Shown: positions 36,256-48,222, numbered from the stretch's first letter. The stretch is DNA of 64,000 nt from Lasiosphaeris hirsuta (GCA_030549175.1 JAUKUA010000004.1:4898001-4962000); one strand, 5' to 3'. Translations and numbers: made by a program. The notes: a model not told the origin generated them from the sequence alone.

Positions 36256-37367
36256 GGGTGCGATCGGCTCGCCACTGCTCAGTCCCAAAATAGTGAAAAT
36301 ACGTTAAATGGTTTGCATCTCTCCGTTAGCTTGATCCATAATTCCCTTTCTCTACCTAGTTTTGGCCTTAAATAAGGGACAGCACTCCCATTTGCAAGTT
36401 TGCAACAAAACCTCGCTAATGCAGTCACTTGAAGTCAAAAAACTACTGCAAAAATTGAAGAATTCTGCCGCCACTGGGCCAGTAGCTAAGACCCTCGTTT
36501 TTTTTGGGGGGGGGGGGGGGGGGGTTTTTTGGTTTTTTTTTTTTTTTTTTGGAAAATTAGCTGCCCTGCGCAGCAACTTTGTTAGCATTTTCCACCAAAA
36601 GTAGTTGCAAAGAAAAAAAGGCATGCCACCTTCGGTTCAACAACAACAAACCACCAATATCGCATTCGCTGCGGCCGCAGTTACAATTATCTGCTTCTTA
36701 TTCAGGGGCCGAAATCTTCATCATGTGCGCCCAGGGCTCCGCGCAGGTGCACAGAAGGTGAAGGCCGCCATACTATCTATCCCGGCGGTCCTAGGCATGC
36801 CAGGAAGATCGTGGAAACTCTGTTGAATGGCTCAAGCACTCAATTCTGGGACCTCTTCCGGATGGATAAGTCTACCTTCAAGATACTGGTCCGGTGGTTT
36901 CAGCGGCACACAGGGCTTCGTGCCACAAGATACCAGACTGTTGAGCAAAAAGTCTTAGTACTCCTTTATATCTCGCATGCCGAGGGCCAGAGAGTCACCG
37001 CCCACAAGTTCCAGATCAGCCAAAGTACCGTATCGCGGATTATGGCTTTACCACTATAGTATCTCCTTCTTCAGCCATTGCCCTGGCAATCGGCATCAGA
37101 TCCAGCGATTGCACGCAATTGGAAGTAATTACAACAACTACAACACCAAGAATTCAACTATCTTTAACTATCTTCAACTATCTTCAACACTGTTCTTGTT
37201 GACTTCAGGGGCTTAGAGCATAATTAAGGGCTTAGCCGGGGTTCTCCCGAAAGCAGTGAGCATGCGGGAGGCCTATCAGCACTACTGCAATACATCCTAC
37301 TAGCCTGGAGCTAACATTATTATTTCTGAGCAGTGGTGCACAGGGCAGTGGCGAGCCGATCGCACCC
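36256..37367 (+). mobile_element. non-autonomous PIF/Harbinger-like element (1112 bp)
   Basis: Perfect 23-bp terminal inverted repeats lie at 36256-36278 (GGGTGCGATCGGCTCGCC...) and 37345-37367 (its reverse complement, ending ...CGATCGCACCC). They are flanked by the 3-bp target duplication TTA at 36253-36255 and 37368-37370, as Harbinger elements make. Inside is only a stub of transposase (listed separately) and a low-complexity block with G19 (36506-36524) and T runs. The intact ends and matching target site suggest a fairly recent insertion moved by a transposase supplied elsewhere. Confidence 0.9.
36796..37059 (+). pseudogene. truncated Harbinger-type transposase, N-terminal helix-turn-helix part
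   Basis: The frame reads RKIVETLLNGSS..FWDLFRMDKSTF and then VEQKVLVLLYIS, HKFQISQSTVSRI. This matches the region before the DDE nuclease in fungal PIF/Harbinger transposases (FRMDK..F, VEQK, F..S..TVSR). It stops after about 85 residues, so the whole catalytic domain is missing. No good ATG starts the frame. It cannot be an active transposase. Confidence 0.75.
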
Positions 37368-37370
37368 TTA

Positions 37371-37801
37371 GCTCTCTGTACTCTATTGTGGATTCTTCTG
37401 TGTGCCTATTCTGAAGGGATCCCATTCTTAAGTAATGATATTCCTGATCGTCTTTTTTCCACCATGAATCAATTTACATGTATTATTCCCTTCCGATGTC
37501 GAGGTGAGCTGAGTGGTAGGTTCAAGTTGGTGCACTGCTAGTATCATCTTAGCTGTGCCTTCGCCACCTCGGATGAAGACGTCGAGACACCTACCTAGTC
37601 ACCGGCGATGCAGTCCACAGAGTGTATTTTATAATCAGTCTGGTATTATGTGTAATAATGGTCCTGTCCCACGTATCCTCGTGTGTTTTTGTGTTATTTC
37701 ATCTCACACTTGACGTGCGCCAGCTCCGCCAAGCTTCTGACCCTGCCCTAAAGTCCCCTGGGATGGAATAAGCCACCGCCTTGACTAACTCACAGGCCAT
37801 C
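37371..37801. other. gene-free spacer between transposon and GMC gene
   Basis: No gene seen; the left part is AT-rich and the right end is the 3' region of the GMC oxidoreductase gene. Confidence 0.5.
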
Positions 37802-39937
37802 TTACGCGTTCGATCTGATGAGATCGGCTGCCTTCTCGGCAATGGCATAGACAGCATGGCACGGATTACCACCGGGCAGCGAGGGGATAACACTCCCGTC
37901 GATGACCCGCAGCCCCTTGACCCCATAGACCCGCAGCGTCTGATCCACCACGCCGCCCAGCTCGAGCGGCATCATGGCGGCGGTGCCAGCAGCATGCCAA
38001 TCGCTCGGGGTGACGCCGCTCGGCAGCCAGGCATCGAGCTGGGCGTCGGTGACGACGGCCGGTCCGGGCGCCGTCTCGTTGGGCGCCAGCTTCTTTAGCG
38101 ACGTCTCGTAGTGGTAGCGGCGGAAGAACTTGAGGATCTCGACCATGACGGCCCGCTCGACCGGGTTGCTGAGCCCGTTAAAGTCGATGACAGGCGCGCC
38201 GCCAAAGGGGTCCGCCGGGTCGATGTTGATGCTGCCCCGGCTGAAGGGCTGGTTGAGGACCGGGCCGACGGCGCCCGTCGTGGCGTTGAGCAGGATGCGC
38301 GCGAAGACGACGTCGCGCGAGAGCATGGCCTTGGCGAGACCGCGCATCTGGGCGCTGTACCCTGCTGCTACTGTTGGGTGGGTGCCCGGGAGGAGGTAGG
38401 CCGCGTGGTTTTGGGCCGAGAGGGCGGTCGAGAGGGATCGGTAGCGCGAGGGTGTTATGGATGTTAGGGGGAGCCAGCCTGCTATGTTGCCGAATGCGAT
38501 GGAATATGGGCCTGGTTTTTCGGCTTAGCAGCCCGCATCAACAGTATCAGACGAGGCCTTTAGGGTGGTTACCTGTGCGGTTGGCGCTCCATGAGTCCTC
38601 GGCGAACTTCCGAAAGGAGGCATCAATTTCAAGGTCGTGTGCATTGGGGTGAATGCCTAAAAGGCCCCCGACTGTTCACCGGATTTTCGACGTTAGCAGC
38701 TAGGACTTCGACTTGGGTCTGATGGTGCGTACGAGTGATCTCGGCCCCGATTTCCGGATGATCCTGGAAGTTCTGGCCGACCCCGGGGAGGTCAACAAGC
38801 GTCTTGATACCAGCCGCCTTGAGGACCTTCTGTGGCCCGATACCGCTTCGCTGCAGTATTTGCGGTGTGTGCACAGCACCGGCAGCGACGAGTATCTCCT
38901 TCGTTGCCTTGATCGTGAAAGTGCTGTTGTCCGTCTTCAACTCGACCCCGGTGGCGCCTCCATCTTTCAACAGCACCCGGCGTACTGGCGTGTCGGCCAT
39001 GAGATGGTAGTTGGGCCGTATGACGTTGCTGTAGTGTCCATTTGTAGCGTAAGATCGCTCATGCTTGACGGGGTCCACTAAGGCGCATCTGTATCAGTGG
39101 GAATGTAGTGGCCAGGGACGGAGCAGCCAAGATGCCACATACTAAAGGTTGGGAACCAGTAGACCCCGGCGCTGCCTGCGCCGCTGTCTGCCGTAAACTC
39201 AATGTCCGGGAGCTCTTTGAAGGCGCTGAGTAGGGGATCTGCGTTTCTCGTCAGCTCCACCATGCTCGACCATCAGACTTAAGAACCCGGCGTGACTGAC
39301 CTAAACCCGGATACTGGTAGCTCGGCCAGCTTGCATCTACTGCCGACGATTTGCCCCAGTATGAAGTGTCATACTTGATGTGAAAGCGATTGGCGAGATC
39401 GGCGGGTGGAGGAAAGAAGCTGATGGACTTCTTGAAGTAGGGCAACAGTCCCTTCCAGCTCCAGTCGTGCTTGCTGCCGCGTCCGAACAGCTCACCCCAG
39501 CGGTCGTAATCTTCGGCGGACCCTCGTGCCGTCATCATCCCGTTGATGCCCGAGCTACCGCCAACCATGTTGCCCAGGATGACATAGAAGCTCTGATTGT
39601 TCAGGTGCGTCTGAGGAACCGACTGGTACAAGTAGTTGTCCTGCCGTCGTGTTCCTCCATCACTTACAGGGAGGACATCATCTGGATTGGGGAATGACCC
39701 AGCCTCGAGCACGAGAACCGTGGTGTGCGGGTTCTCGGTCAGACGGTCCGCGACCGTGAGGCCTGAAGTCCCGCCACCGACGATTACATAGTCGTACGCG
39801 GGCAGCAACTGGGACGTTTTGGTGATCTGCCGAGCCCGGTACGTGGATGGTGGGATCGAGAAGGCGTGGGACGTAGCCACGAACGCCAGCAATGCGCTCG
39901 CCAGCATCGAGATAGGATTGGAGTGTGAGCGAGGCAT
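37802..39937 (-). CDS. secreted GMC-family FAD oxidoreductase
   Basis: Exons on the minus strand are 39937-39301, 39238-39143, 39077-38733, 38656-38573 and 38511-37802 (623 residues). The four introns (61-76 bp) are GT-AG and keep the frame. An N-terminal signal peptide (MLASALLAFVATSHAFS) suggests secretion. The FAD-binding motif is YVIVGGGTSGLTVADRL with VLVLEAG. GMC signature 1 lies at GNMVGGSSGINGMM and signature 2 at GAVHTPQILQRSGIG. The catalytic His is in DWHAAGTAAM near the end, followed by GLRVIDGSVIP and VYAIAEKAADLI. GMC enzymes oxidise alcohols or dehydrogenate metabolites. Its place at the cluster edge, beyond a transposon, makes a tailoring role possible but unproven. Confidence 0.9.
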
Positions 39938-41654
39938 GTCGGGGGTATAGAGGAGGCAGATGGAGGTTTTTTTCAGCCAAACAAGGCCTCAACTGTCGCA
40001 CGTGAGTAGGAAACGCGAATAACAGTTGGCAGGTTGACCTTATAGACACGAAATTCGAGACTACGCGCGACGAAGTGCCTAGGTTCCTGGGCTACTCGGC
40101 ATGGCGGCTGATGGCATCGTAGTCGCGCTCTTCATCCCGGCCGACTCGCGCGTAGTCCAGGGATACGATAGCGAGGTAGCAAAAACATACAAGGAGTCGC
40201 GTCCCATTTGCTTGATTGAGTAGGTAATCGAGGAAAAGTGAAAAAAGGGGATAGTATTCGCTGATCCTCGGTGTCCCAGAGGAATTGGAGGCGCGTCACG
40301 GTAATTGCTCTTAGCGGCGGTATACCACTTGGAACTTAATGGTTCCCAATGCGGACAGTGGTGTGTAAAGGGAGAGTAAAATCCCATGTGGGACAGCCCG
40401 CTGCTGACATGTCGGGGCAGGCGTGGGGCTAACACTGTTGTTGAATCCTACAGCACTTCCGCATAGGGTTTAAATTAACTGAATGGAGGGTGACTGTCAA
40501 GGGCCACACCCTGGAGGGGAGCTGCCTTTTACCCGAAGCGCAGGTGCCACTTGCCACTTGTGTGACACTTGTGTGATACTTGTCAGCTGCATTGCCGTAT
40601 TCAGAAAAGACGCCAGTCAGCCATTACCACCCAAATTACGCGTGCCGCCTCCAAATCGCCAGTCAGCTACCACCCAAACCACACGTGCCGTCTCCCTTTC
40701 CGTCCTCTCATTTGTGTTTCTTGGGTCCTCAGCAACACGAATTTGGCAATCAACGTTGGCAACGGAACTGGTGAAGTTCTCCATTCGGCAGGTTTGGGCT
40801 TCGGTGCAGTGCCGCACTGCGGCCTAGCGCGACTGGCAAAGGCGCTGAAAGGGCTGGTCAACCAAAGTTGGCCGCCAAGCCCTCGTGATGGTGACGTCTT
40901 TCGGGCTACCGGCCTCTAGCGCAAGGCTTACAACCCCCAACGGCAAGCTCGAGGTTCAGATCATCGTCCCACGGGAAGTCGCCAGGGAACTCGGAATCTT
41001 TGGCGAACGGGGTCAGGAAGACGATGACAACCAGAGCGTGTGGCGTTTCGAAAATACCATAATAGAAGGGATTACCCATGAAAGTGTTGGCGAAGGACCT
41101 GAAGACTAGTATAGTCACTGCTGAGCTGTGCAAGCAGCCGGCCCTGTTCAGGTTTATGTTCGTCACTAGCGATAACCGCATGGTTGCCAAGGCCACGACG
41201 TGGGCCGGCGAGGAAGACGAGCTGGACATGCTCCGCAGAGGACCCCAGCCGGGTGATCACTTGATCCCAAATCGCATAGTCCCCGGTTGGCCACAAGCAC
41301 TGGTGGGCAGTTTTGGTGCTGATGGTAATACAAGTTAGGACGGGTTAAGTACTGCCGGTGTCGTGCCGGCATTGACGCCGCGAGCCATCAGCGGGCGAAG
41401 AACGTGGCCGGACTGGACCGAGACGGTTGATACTACTATTATTTGTACTTTCTAGTGAGAAAACCGGCGCCTGAACACATACATCTAGGCAGAACATCTC
41501 GCTCTCCCGCCCGTCTGACTCCATCCTACCGAAACCCACGCCATCGCTTGCTCTTATCCGTACAACTACCACTACCGACACCTGTTCCATTATCATGACA
41601 AGGTTTTCTCATTGATATCACTTCCCAGAGTTATCCAACTCCCAAAACGACAGC
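39938..41654. other. gene-free spacer (1.7 kb)
   Basis: No supported gene. A 46-bp tandem repeat is present at 40612-40700. Short frames on both strands at 40885-41340 have no recognised domain. Confidence 0.5.
40612..40700. repeat. 46-bp tandem repeat, two copies
   Basis: Units begin GCCAGTCAGC at 40612 and 40658 and share ACCACCCAAA..ACACGTGCCG-type sequence with several substitutions. Confidence 0.75.
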
Positions 41655-42849
41655 TCAAACCAAATCATCCCCCCTGGCCCCCCTGTGCGCCGCCACTGGT
41701 GCAACGGGAGCACCCCGAGTACTGTTGCCCATAACACCATGGGTGCCACCAATCCCGTGGTGCTCCTTGGTGTGAGAGCTCTTAATCCTCCCCCAACCGC
41801 CTCGCCTCGTAAAGGTAGCGTCGCCCAACTCCGCCTCGCCCCCGTGTCCAAACTGGAACCCTGAGATGCGGTTAAGCGGGATGTGATTCCACCTCCAGTC
41901 CCAGATGGATGCATATGTCATACGGTACGCGCTGAACGCCATGATGGTGCCAATGACGCCTCCGGCCGTGATATCGTACCAGTGATGGAACTCATCAATC
42001 GTCAACGCGCCACTAATCAGACACGCGCCAAGCACGGGCGAATACACGGCCGCCAGCTTCCACATGGCGGGGTGGTAGTTGGAAAACACCTTGAGCTTGG
42101 CATTCAGATACAGAGCGAGGAAGATAAAGCCGGCAAAGGCAGCCGTCGCGTGGCCGCTGGGCATGCTCTCAAGCGAGTCGTCGATTTCGTCGGGGTCGCC
42201 CGTGCAGATCTCACGCGTAAAGTAGATCTGTTTGAAGCCGACGCCGTTGAGGCCGGCACCGACGACGCCGGGAGCGTTCGACGCGCGCGAGAGGTCGGGC
42301 TTGCAGACATCCAGAAAGTGCGGGCGCAGGCCACCGATCAACCACTTGACAAAGACCTGGAAGACGGCGGCGGTGATGAGGCTGTAGAGCAGCCCCATGA
42401 TGGCGTTGTTGACGTCCCAGAAGGAGCGGATGCGGATCTGCATGAACAGGATCACCACGATGGGGATCAAGGCGGCGAGGAGGGCGGCCAGCCAGATGGG
42501 GATGATTTCCTTGCGCAGGGGGTAGGCGAACTGCGGGTAGACGACCTCGCCGTCGCTCGGGAAGGTCACGGCGAAGGAGCGGGTCGGAGCCGGGTGGGCA
42601 AAGTAGACCTGGGTTTTGTTAGCTTTGCACATCAAGGGGAAAGGAGGAGGGGCGGCTTACACCCAGACCGACAGCGCCGAGGAAGATCATGGTCAGGATG
42701 TCGAGCCATGTCGCCTTGAGCCACTGGCCAAATGTCGGCCGACTCATCATGGTGTATGGCTCAGACGACCCGAAACGGCGCCGGGGACGGGCATGTTTGG
42801 TCGTGACAGGCGCCACGCCGTTTTGTCGACGGCGACCGAAAATTGCCAT
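41655..42849 (-). CDS. PAP2 lipid phosphatase (DPP1/LPP-like)
   Basis: Exons on the minus strand are 42849-42661 and 42608-41655 (380 residues); intron 42609-42660 (GTAAGC to CAG) falls between codons. Six hydrophobic helices are seen. The three PAP2 motifs are KWLIGGLRP, SMPSGHATAAF and a third reading ALTIDEFHHWYD. In the third motif the usual Ser-Arg pair is Ala-Leu, while both His and the Asp are kept. It should dephosphorylate diacylglycerol pyrophosphate or phosphatidate at a membrane. The C-terminal tail is Gly/His-rich. The start was chosen at MAIFGRRR; an upstream in-frame extension exists but lacks support. Confidence 0.88.
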
Positions 42850-44100
42850 GATGTTTATCGATGGGGGCGCACCGCGATGCGGCAACCACTAAAATCCTTG
42901 TTGGGCAGGAGGAGAGATGGATGTGGACTGGGACCTGGGGAGAAGGGAAGGTACGCCAAAAGGGCATCCAAACGGGGGTTTTAAGGCACCGTATCGTCCA
43001 CTAGCGGTTTTCCAGAGACTGTGCTTTTCTTGACGTCACTGCAGCCCAGACAGTCGAAAGGAGGAAGGCGCCCCAGGCGGGAGTTTGGTGCCGTGCTTTC
43101 CATTTTGATGGAAGTCCATGCAAGCTCCTGCAGTGCTTCCTGAAACAAAGTGAGCTGCGAATAACAGGCCAATCGAGTTGAACCACACATTCAAAGATAC
43201 GGAAGGACCCATCGACGCGACGAGGCCAGCCACTGAGTCGACGCGCTGCCACTGACAGCGGAAGGTAGGGGTGTAAATAGTGACATCATGGCCCCATATT
43301 TTCCCCAGACTGGATGAAAAAGAAGAAAAAGCTTGGCAGGCCTGGCAAAAGCTTGGCTCCACCATGACAAGCACATGACCCAGAACGGCAATTGGCCCGC
43401 CGATCTCTTTTCGCGACAACCGACACATGATGCTCTCGCGTTTACGATTGGCAAACCTCGACCAGTCGCTGCAACCGAATGGCTTCAATCCAAGAGCGAA
43501 GACACGGAATCGTGCAGGTCTTAGCTGCAAATGAATAATTTGTAGTTGCAGGACGAAAAGCGCCAACGAGCTTTGTCCAGCCGTCACGCGCAAGCGTCCC
43601 ATCTCCTCGTCCCCTACAATTAATCACAGCGCGTCTCATCATGGGAAAATTGCGGCTGACGAGAATCCCCAAATGATACCAAAAATTGCGGCTGACGGGA
43701 ATCCCCAAGTGACATCAAAAACTGCAGCATGGGCTTCAGCTTGGCAGGCCTCGGACGATTGCGAACCTGTGACCACCATCATGTACATAGCAGCCAGCAC
43801 CAAAGACAAACGGCAGAGCAGCAAACACTCCAACCACGTCCCATCGCACCATCGCACCATCGCAGACTTCCATCCCTCACACCTCGACACCAATCACTGG
43901 GACCTCTAGGAATCCCTAATTGTTTGGGAGTGCGCTCATTTTGAAGACACGAGATCTCGAGCCATTTCACACCTGCTTTGCCATGGATTACATATATACC
44001 TACTAGGTATCGGCTTCTGTGTCGACCAGAACCATATCATCATCAAGTACATCGAACCCCTCAGCCCAAATCCCTAACGAAGACCGGCTCTGAGGACATC
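42850..44100. other. gene-free spacer
   Basis: No supported gene; several antisense frames at 43000-43970 lack domains. A short tandem repeat lies at 43645-43717. Confidence 0.5.
43645..43717. repeat. 36-bp tandem repeat, two copies
   Basis: AAAATTGCGGCTGACG(A/G)GAA followed by TCCCCAA(A/G)TGA occurs twice in a row, with few differences. Confidence 0.8.
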
Positions 44101-44727
44101 ATGAAGTCAGTCGCAGTACTCATCACGGCCACCTTGGCAACCATTCTCAGCCCAGTGATAGCCGGCACACTAGTTTACGTAAAGCCGTACTTTGGCACAC
44201 AGGCTGGGCAATGCACGTTCCCCGGTATCTATATCCTAGACTCGCCCGGATACTTCAAGGCAATTTGCGACCATGAGCAATCATACGACTCACACATTGA
44301 TCTAAACCACTGCCTCGGCAACAACGACGGTCAACTTTTCTGGAGGGAGGAGTATGCGTTCCCCTACACTTGTCAGTTGCCATGACCTAACACTCGGTAG
44401 GGGGTTTGCATTCACTACCGGTGGCTGCGATAGTTGCCAGAGCAGGGAGATAAAAGATGGTGTTGAGCAATCCTTCATCATCGACTGCGAGTGCCAGAAT
44501 GATGCGGGAAACACGGTCGCGACCAGCATTGACCTAAGTGAGTGAACCCCGGCATCCTTTCAAAATGAGATCTCTTAAAAATACCACCCAACTAACAGTG
44601 CACCATTATTACAGGAGGTCCGGGAAATTCCAACGATTTTACCGTGCCCGGCCTTCTCGCGATCCATGACGCGGATACCAACGAAACCTGGCTCGGATGT
44701 TATGAAAATATCGGGTGGAACTCATAG
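44101..44727 (+). CDS. small secreted cysteine-containing protein, CVNH-like
   Basis: Exons are 44101-44351, 44401-44537 and 44615-44727 (166 residues). Introns are 44352-44400 (GTATGC to TAG, only 49 bp) and 44538-44614 (GTGAGT to CAG). The signal peptide is MKSVAVLITATLATILSPVIAG. The mature part has IDLNHCLGNNDGQLFW, then GGCDSCQS, IIDCECQNDAGNTVATSIDL, and ends near GCYENIGW. The pattern (IDLN.C..N.DG.L.W ... L.C.C....G....SIDL) resembles a cyanovirin-N-like (CVNH) lectin fold. At least eight cysteines suggest disulfides outside the cell. A sugar-binding or effector-like role is possible; function is not shown by the sequence. Confidence 0.6.
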
Positions 44728-45266
44728 GGCTAGGTCTAGCCTGATGACTTAACCAAGTTATCAATCGGAACTCTCCCCTCCCACAAGGCTCAGGCACAGA
44801 TGGACGGCCACTTCTGGTATTTCTCTACTGCAAAACAGAAGTCGGGGGGGGGGGGGGGGGGGGCACTTAATTCTTGGAGTTGTCCAATTCGTCCATAGCA
44901 ATTTTCTCATATGATTTCAAATTCCTAGCAATTCTGATAACAAGTGTGCAACGTTGTAGAGAGTGGGTCTCTGCACCTTCTAGAAGCTCCTCCCCAAATC
45001 CGCGGTGGTCGTTGATGACGGCTGGTAGGACCGGTACCCCACATTGCGTCATTTTCTCCCGCCAGCCGTGTTTCGGGATCTCAAATCACAAACACATTTG
45101 ATCAGCGATTAGCGAACCCGCCGTCTGTCTCACCTGTCTAACCTCTGAAGTTTCCCACATTTCCAACCCCCTCATCAGCCTCCCTCACACTGATTCTCCA
45201 CAACTTCACATGTCACTACCTAACCCCACATTGAACTCAAGCTCCATCACAAATAAAAAAGAAACC
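44728..45266. other. intergenic region with G20 run
   Basis: No gene seen. A G20 run lies at 44844-44863. The right end is the leader of the binding-protein-like gene. Confidence 0.55.
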
Positions 45267-46245
45267 ATGGCCCCCCTTCGCGTGGGCTTCGTGCCCGAGC
45301 ACTTCTCAACGCCCATCCACTTCGCCCAAGCCCACTTCGGCCTCGATGCGACTCTCATCCCCTTCCCATCGGGCACCGGCCACATGATCACGGCGCTGCG
45401 CGCGGGCGAGATCGACGTCGGCATCGGCCTGACCGAGGGCTGGGTCGCGGGGCTGGGCAAGGGCGATGCCAGGCCTGAGTTCGGCGACGGCGGGTACCGC
45501 CTGGTCGGGACGTACGTCGAGACGCCGCTTTGTAAGGTTTTCCCTTTCTTTCCCAGCCGAGAGGAGCGGAAGGGGGAGGCTGATGGGAGTGTTAGGTTGG
45601 GCGATCTCGACGGGGGCGAAGCGGGCCGAGATAATGTCGGTAGACTCGCTCAAGGGCGGCAAGATCGGCGTGTCGCGCATCGGGTCCGGCAGCTATGTCA
45701 TGGGCTACGTGCTCGCCGACGAGCACAACTGGCTGGTGCCCACGGCCGGGGCCGGCACGGCGCACGAGTCGGCCCCGCCCTACTCGGACTTTGTCGTGCT
45801 CAACACGTTTGCGAACCTGCGCGACGCCGTCAACTCGGGCGCCGCCGACTTCTTCATGTGGGAGCACTTCACATCCAAGAAGTACTACGACTCGGGCGAG
45901 ATCCGCCGCGTCGGCGAGATCTACACCCCCTGGAGCAGCTGGAAGATCGTGGCGGCCACGGGCCTGGTCGGGGATCCGCGGGTGGACGAGCTGTTGGCGA
46001 AGCTGGACCAGGGCATTGCGTATTTCAACGAGAACCAGGAGGAGGCCGTCAAGTACATCAGCACCGTGCTAGACTACTCCGAGGAGGATGCCCGCGAGTG
46101 GTTGAAGACGGTTAGGTTTCCTGAGAAGACGGCAGGGGTTGATCCCAAGGTGGTTGAGAGCACGGTTGAGATCCTCGTCAAGGCTGGCGTCTTGGTCCAG
46201 GGCAAGGGGATGCAGCCTAGCGCCATGATTGCGAAGACGAGGTGA
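45267..46245 (+). CDS. periplasmic-binding-protein-like protein, Ca3427/NMT1-THI5-like
   Basis: Exons are 45267-45531 and 45596-46245 (304 residues); intron 45532-45595 (GTAAGG to TAG) rebuilds TPLCWAISTGAKRAE. Features are LRVGFVPEHFSTPIHFAQ at the start, GEIDVGIGLTEGW, GGKIGVSRIGSGSYVMGYVLA, ADFFMWEHFTSKKYYDSGE and TPWSSW. These match the type-2 binding fold of the fungal Ca3427-like group, related to bacterial nitrate/sulfonate/taurine binding proteins and to Thi5. No signal peptide is seen, so it is probably intracellular. Its ligand is unknown. An upstream in-frame ATG at 45210 would add 19 residues; 45267 has the better context (ACCATGG). Confidence 0.8.
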
Positions 46246-46836
46246 CGGAGTAATGGAAAACTTCCCACTCAACAACCCGGTCAACGACTTCACTGAATCA
46301 ACAAATATATTTATATTGTTTGAGACTCACCAATACCTTGGGCGTCGGCCACAGACCCAATTGCTAGAGGAAATAGCTCCAGAAACATCGGAGCTCCCCA
46401 TCCCAGGCGCGAAACCATGAAACGCCGCATCCATCACTGGCGACGCCTAGGCGTTGAAATGTTTACTGGTAGACGTGTTTCGTCGAGGGCGACCGGGATG
46501 CGCTGGCTCAAGTCTTGGCGACGCCGCTTGATGTGGGTCTGGGTAAGGCCAGGGCGCGTCCATCGGGGATCGTGGCCAGGGGTGACGGAGATGTGCCGCC
46601 GGGCGAGCCTACGTGCGGGGAACAAGCCACTGAGCCAAGCCCTCCAGCCAAGCCAAGTCGGCATCTCTTGGTTTGATGGGGTCTGGCTTGGCAGGGTAGA
46701 AGGCAAGGAACGATGCATGTCCAACCGCCCAGCCTCCATCTCTAGAGTGCGATTTTGGAAGGGGAAAAAACGCCCATTCTCCCTCACTCGACTTTCCCCT
46801 GCGACTTTCCCCCGCGTCACTTCAATCTTTATCATC
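46246..46836. other. intergenic, no gene seen
   Basis: Open frames here continue into the HET pseudogene region but show no domain and no good start before 46837. Confidence 0.5.
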
Positions 46837-47932
46837 ATGTTGTCCAAATTACGTTCCCGTCTTCGGAAATGGACAGCCAAAGTTTCATCTGCCACTTCTA
46901 ACAAATTGCCTATTTTGAGTAGCAGCCCGGCCCCGGGTCCCAACATTGACTCGGAGGCCGTCTCTACCCATGTCTTCCCTACCGCCGTGGCGTTCAAGTT
47001 CCATCACGGCCAAGTTTCCTTCACCTTCATTCCCGAGGATCCTCGTCAATGGCCGGCTGATGGATATCAGACCGAACCTTTATCTTTGTCTAACGGCCAT
47101 AAAGTCGATTAAGATGCGTCACTGGAGGTCTCCGATACGATCCCCTGAATTACTGCTCAACGATATGACGTATTTTTGGATTGATGCTATCTGCATCGAT
47201 CAAAGCAACATCGCGAAGCGAAACCACCAGGTCAATATGATGAAACGCATTTATTCCCAGGCAACAACGGTGCTTGTTTGGCTCGGCAAGGCCGACAATA
47301 AAACCGACAAAGTTTTTGACAGCATGTCATCACTCAACTTATCTCATGATGACGAAACCCGCCAGGAGTGGGACTCCCGCCGTGACGAAGGGTGGCTAGA
47401 TTCACAGCTCACCACGGTTTTTTCAGAGAATATACTCAGCCGACCCTACTGGGGCCGACTATGGATCATCCAGGAGCTGATGCTAGCCCAAGACATACTA
47501 TTGATGTGTGGAGACAGAGCGCTGCCATGGAGGTATCTGACAAGCTGGCTGAAGTGCAGCCGAGAAGATTCCGACGGCGAATCCGAAAGTACCAAGCAGG
47601 TCATGGAGACTCGGGGTTACCAGCTGCTGGAGCGTAAGGTGCTCTGGCAGCAAAATACAGTGCCGAGGTCAAGATATACTCTCGACTTCCTCATCGAGGC
47701 CTTCTACGACCAAAGATGCGCCGATGTTCGTGACAAGGTCTATGGGCTACTTGGCCTGTTGACGACCGATGACATCTCTGGAGGCAATGTTGTGGAGGTC
47801 GACTACGCAAAGACGCCGCTGGAGCTGTACGAGGACGTTCTCGTGGCTGTCAAGGACTCGCCTCGCTTGCAGAGTCAGAAAGCTCTGGACAGGTTCTCCA
47901 AGACTCTCCGAAAGGCCCTGGCACTCTCCTAG
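46837..47932 (+). pseudogene. HET-domain gene with nonsense and frameshift, truncated
   Basis: From the ATG at 46837 frame 1 reads a Ser-rich start, then EDPRQWPADG ... LSLSNGHKVD, the usual lead into a HET domain. It stops at TAA 47110-47112. The same frame carries on as DASLEVSDTIP, then the HET match moves to frame 2: NDMTYFWIDAICIDQSNIAKRN, VLVWLG, SRPYWGRLWIIQELMLA and DVRDKVYGLLGLL, ending at 47932. The stop and frame change lie about 40 bp apart, and no intron with proper ends fits between them. HET proteins are usually longer than this. It is most likely a recent pseudogene; sequencing error is an alternative. Confidence 0.7.
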
Positions 47933-48222
47933 GACAGCTGATGTCATCGATGGAGAATTACCACTGGAAACTCCCGTTCCGAAAGCCGGGCCACCAAGTG
48001 AAGTTCCATTGCGACAGGGTCGGGACTTGGAGGGATGGTGCTGATCGCCGAGATGAGAGATACATGACGATGTGCTTATTAGGTGTTGGAAATGGCGGGA
48101 AGCAATGGGCGTACTACTAGTAGGTATCATGACTCACCTCAAGAGACATTACAAAAGACAAAAATCGCCCGTGGCAATGATGGGTTTCTCGGTCGGCAGG
48201 TTCTCAATGACCTCGTCCGACG
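47933..48222. other. short intergenic region
   Basis: No gene seen between the HET and cupin pseudogenes. Confidence 0.5.

Noticed and set aside
40885..41338. Overlapping frames on both strands
   Set aside because: No recognisable domain, no good start context; a weak idea of an RTA1-like membrane relic did not hold up on motif comparison.
41883..42719. 278-residue plus-strand frame rich in Asp, Gly and Val
   Set aside because: Antisense shadow of the PAP2 phosphatase gene.
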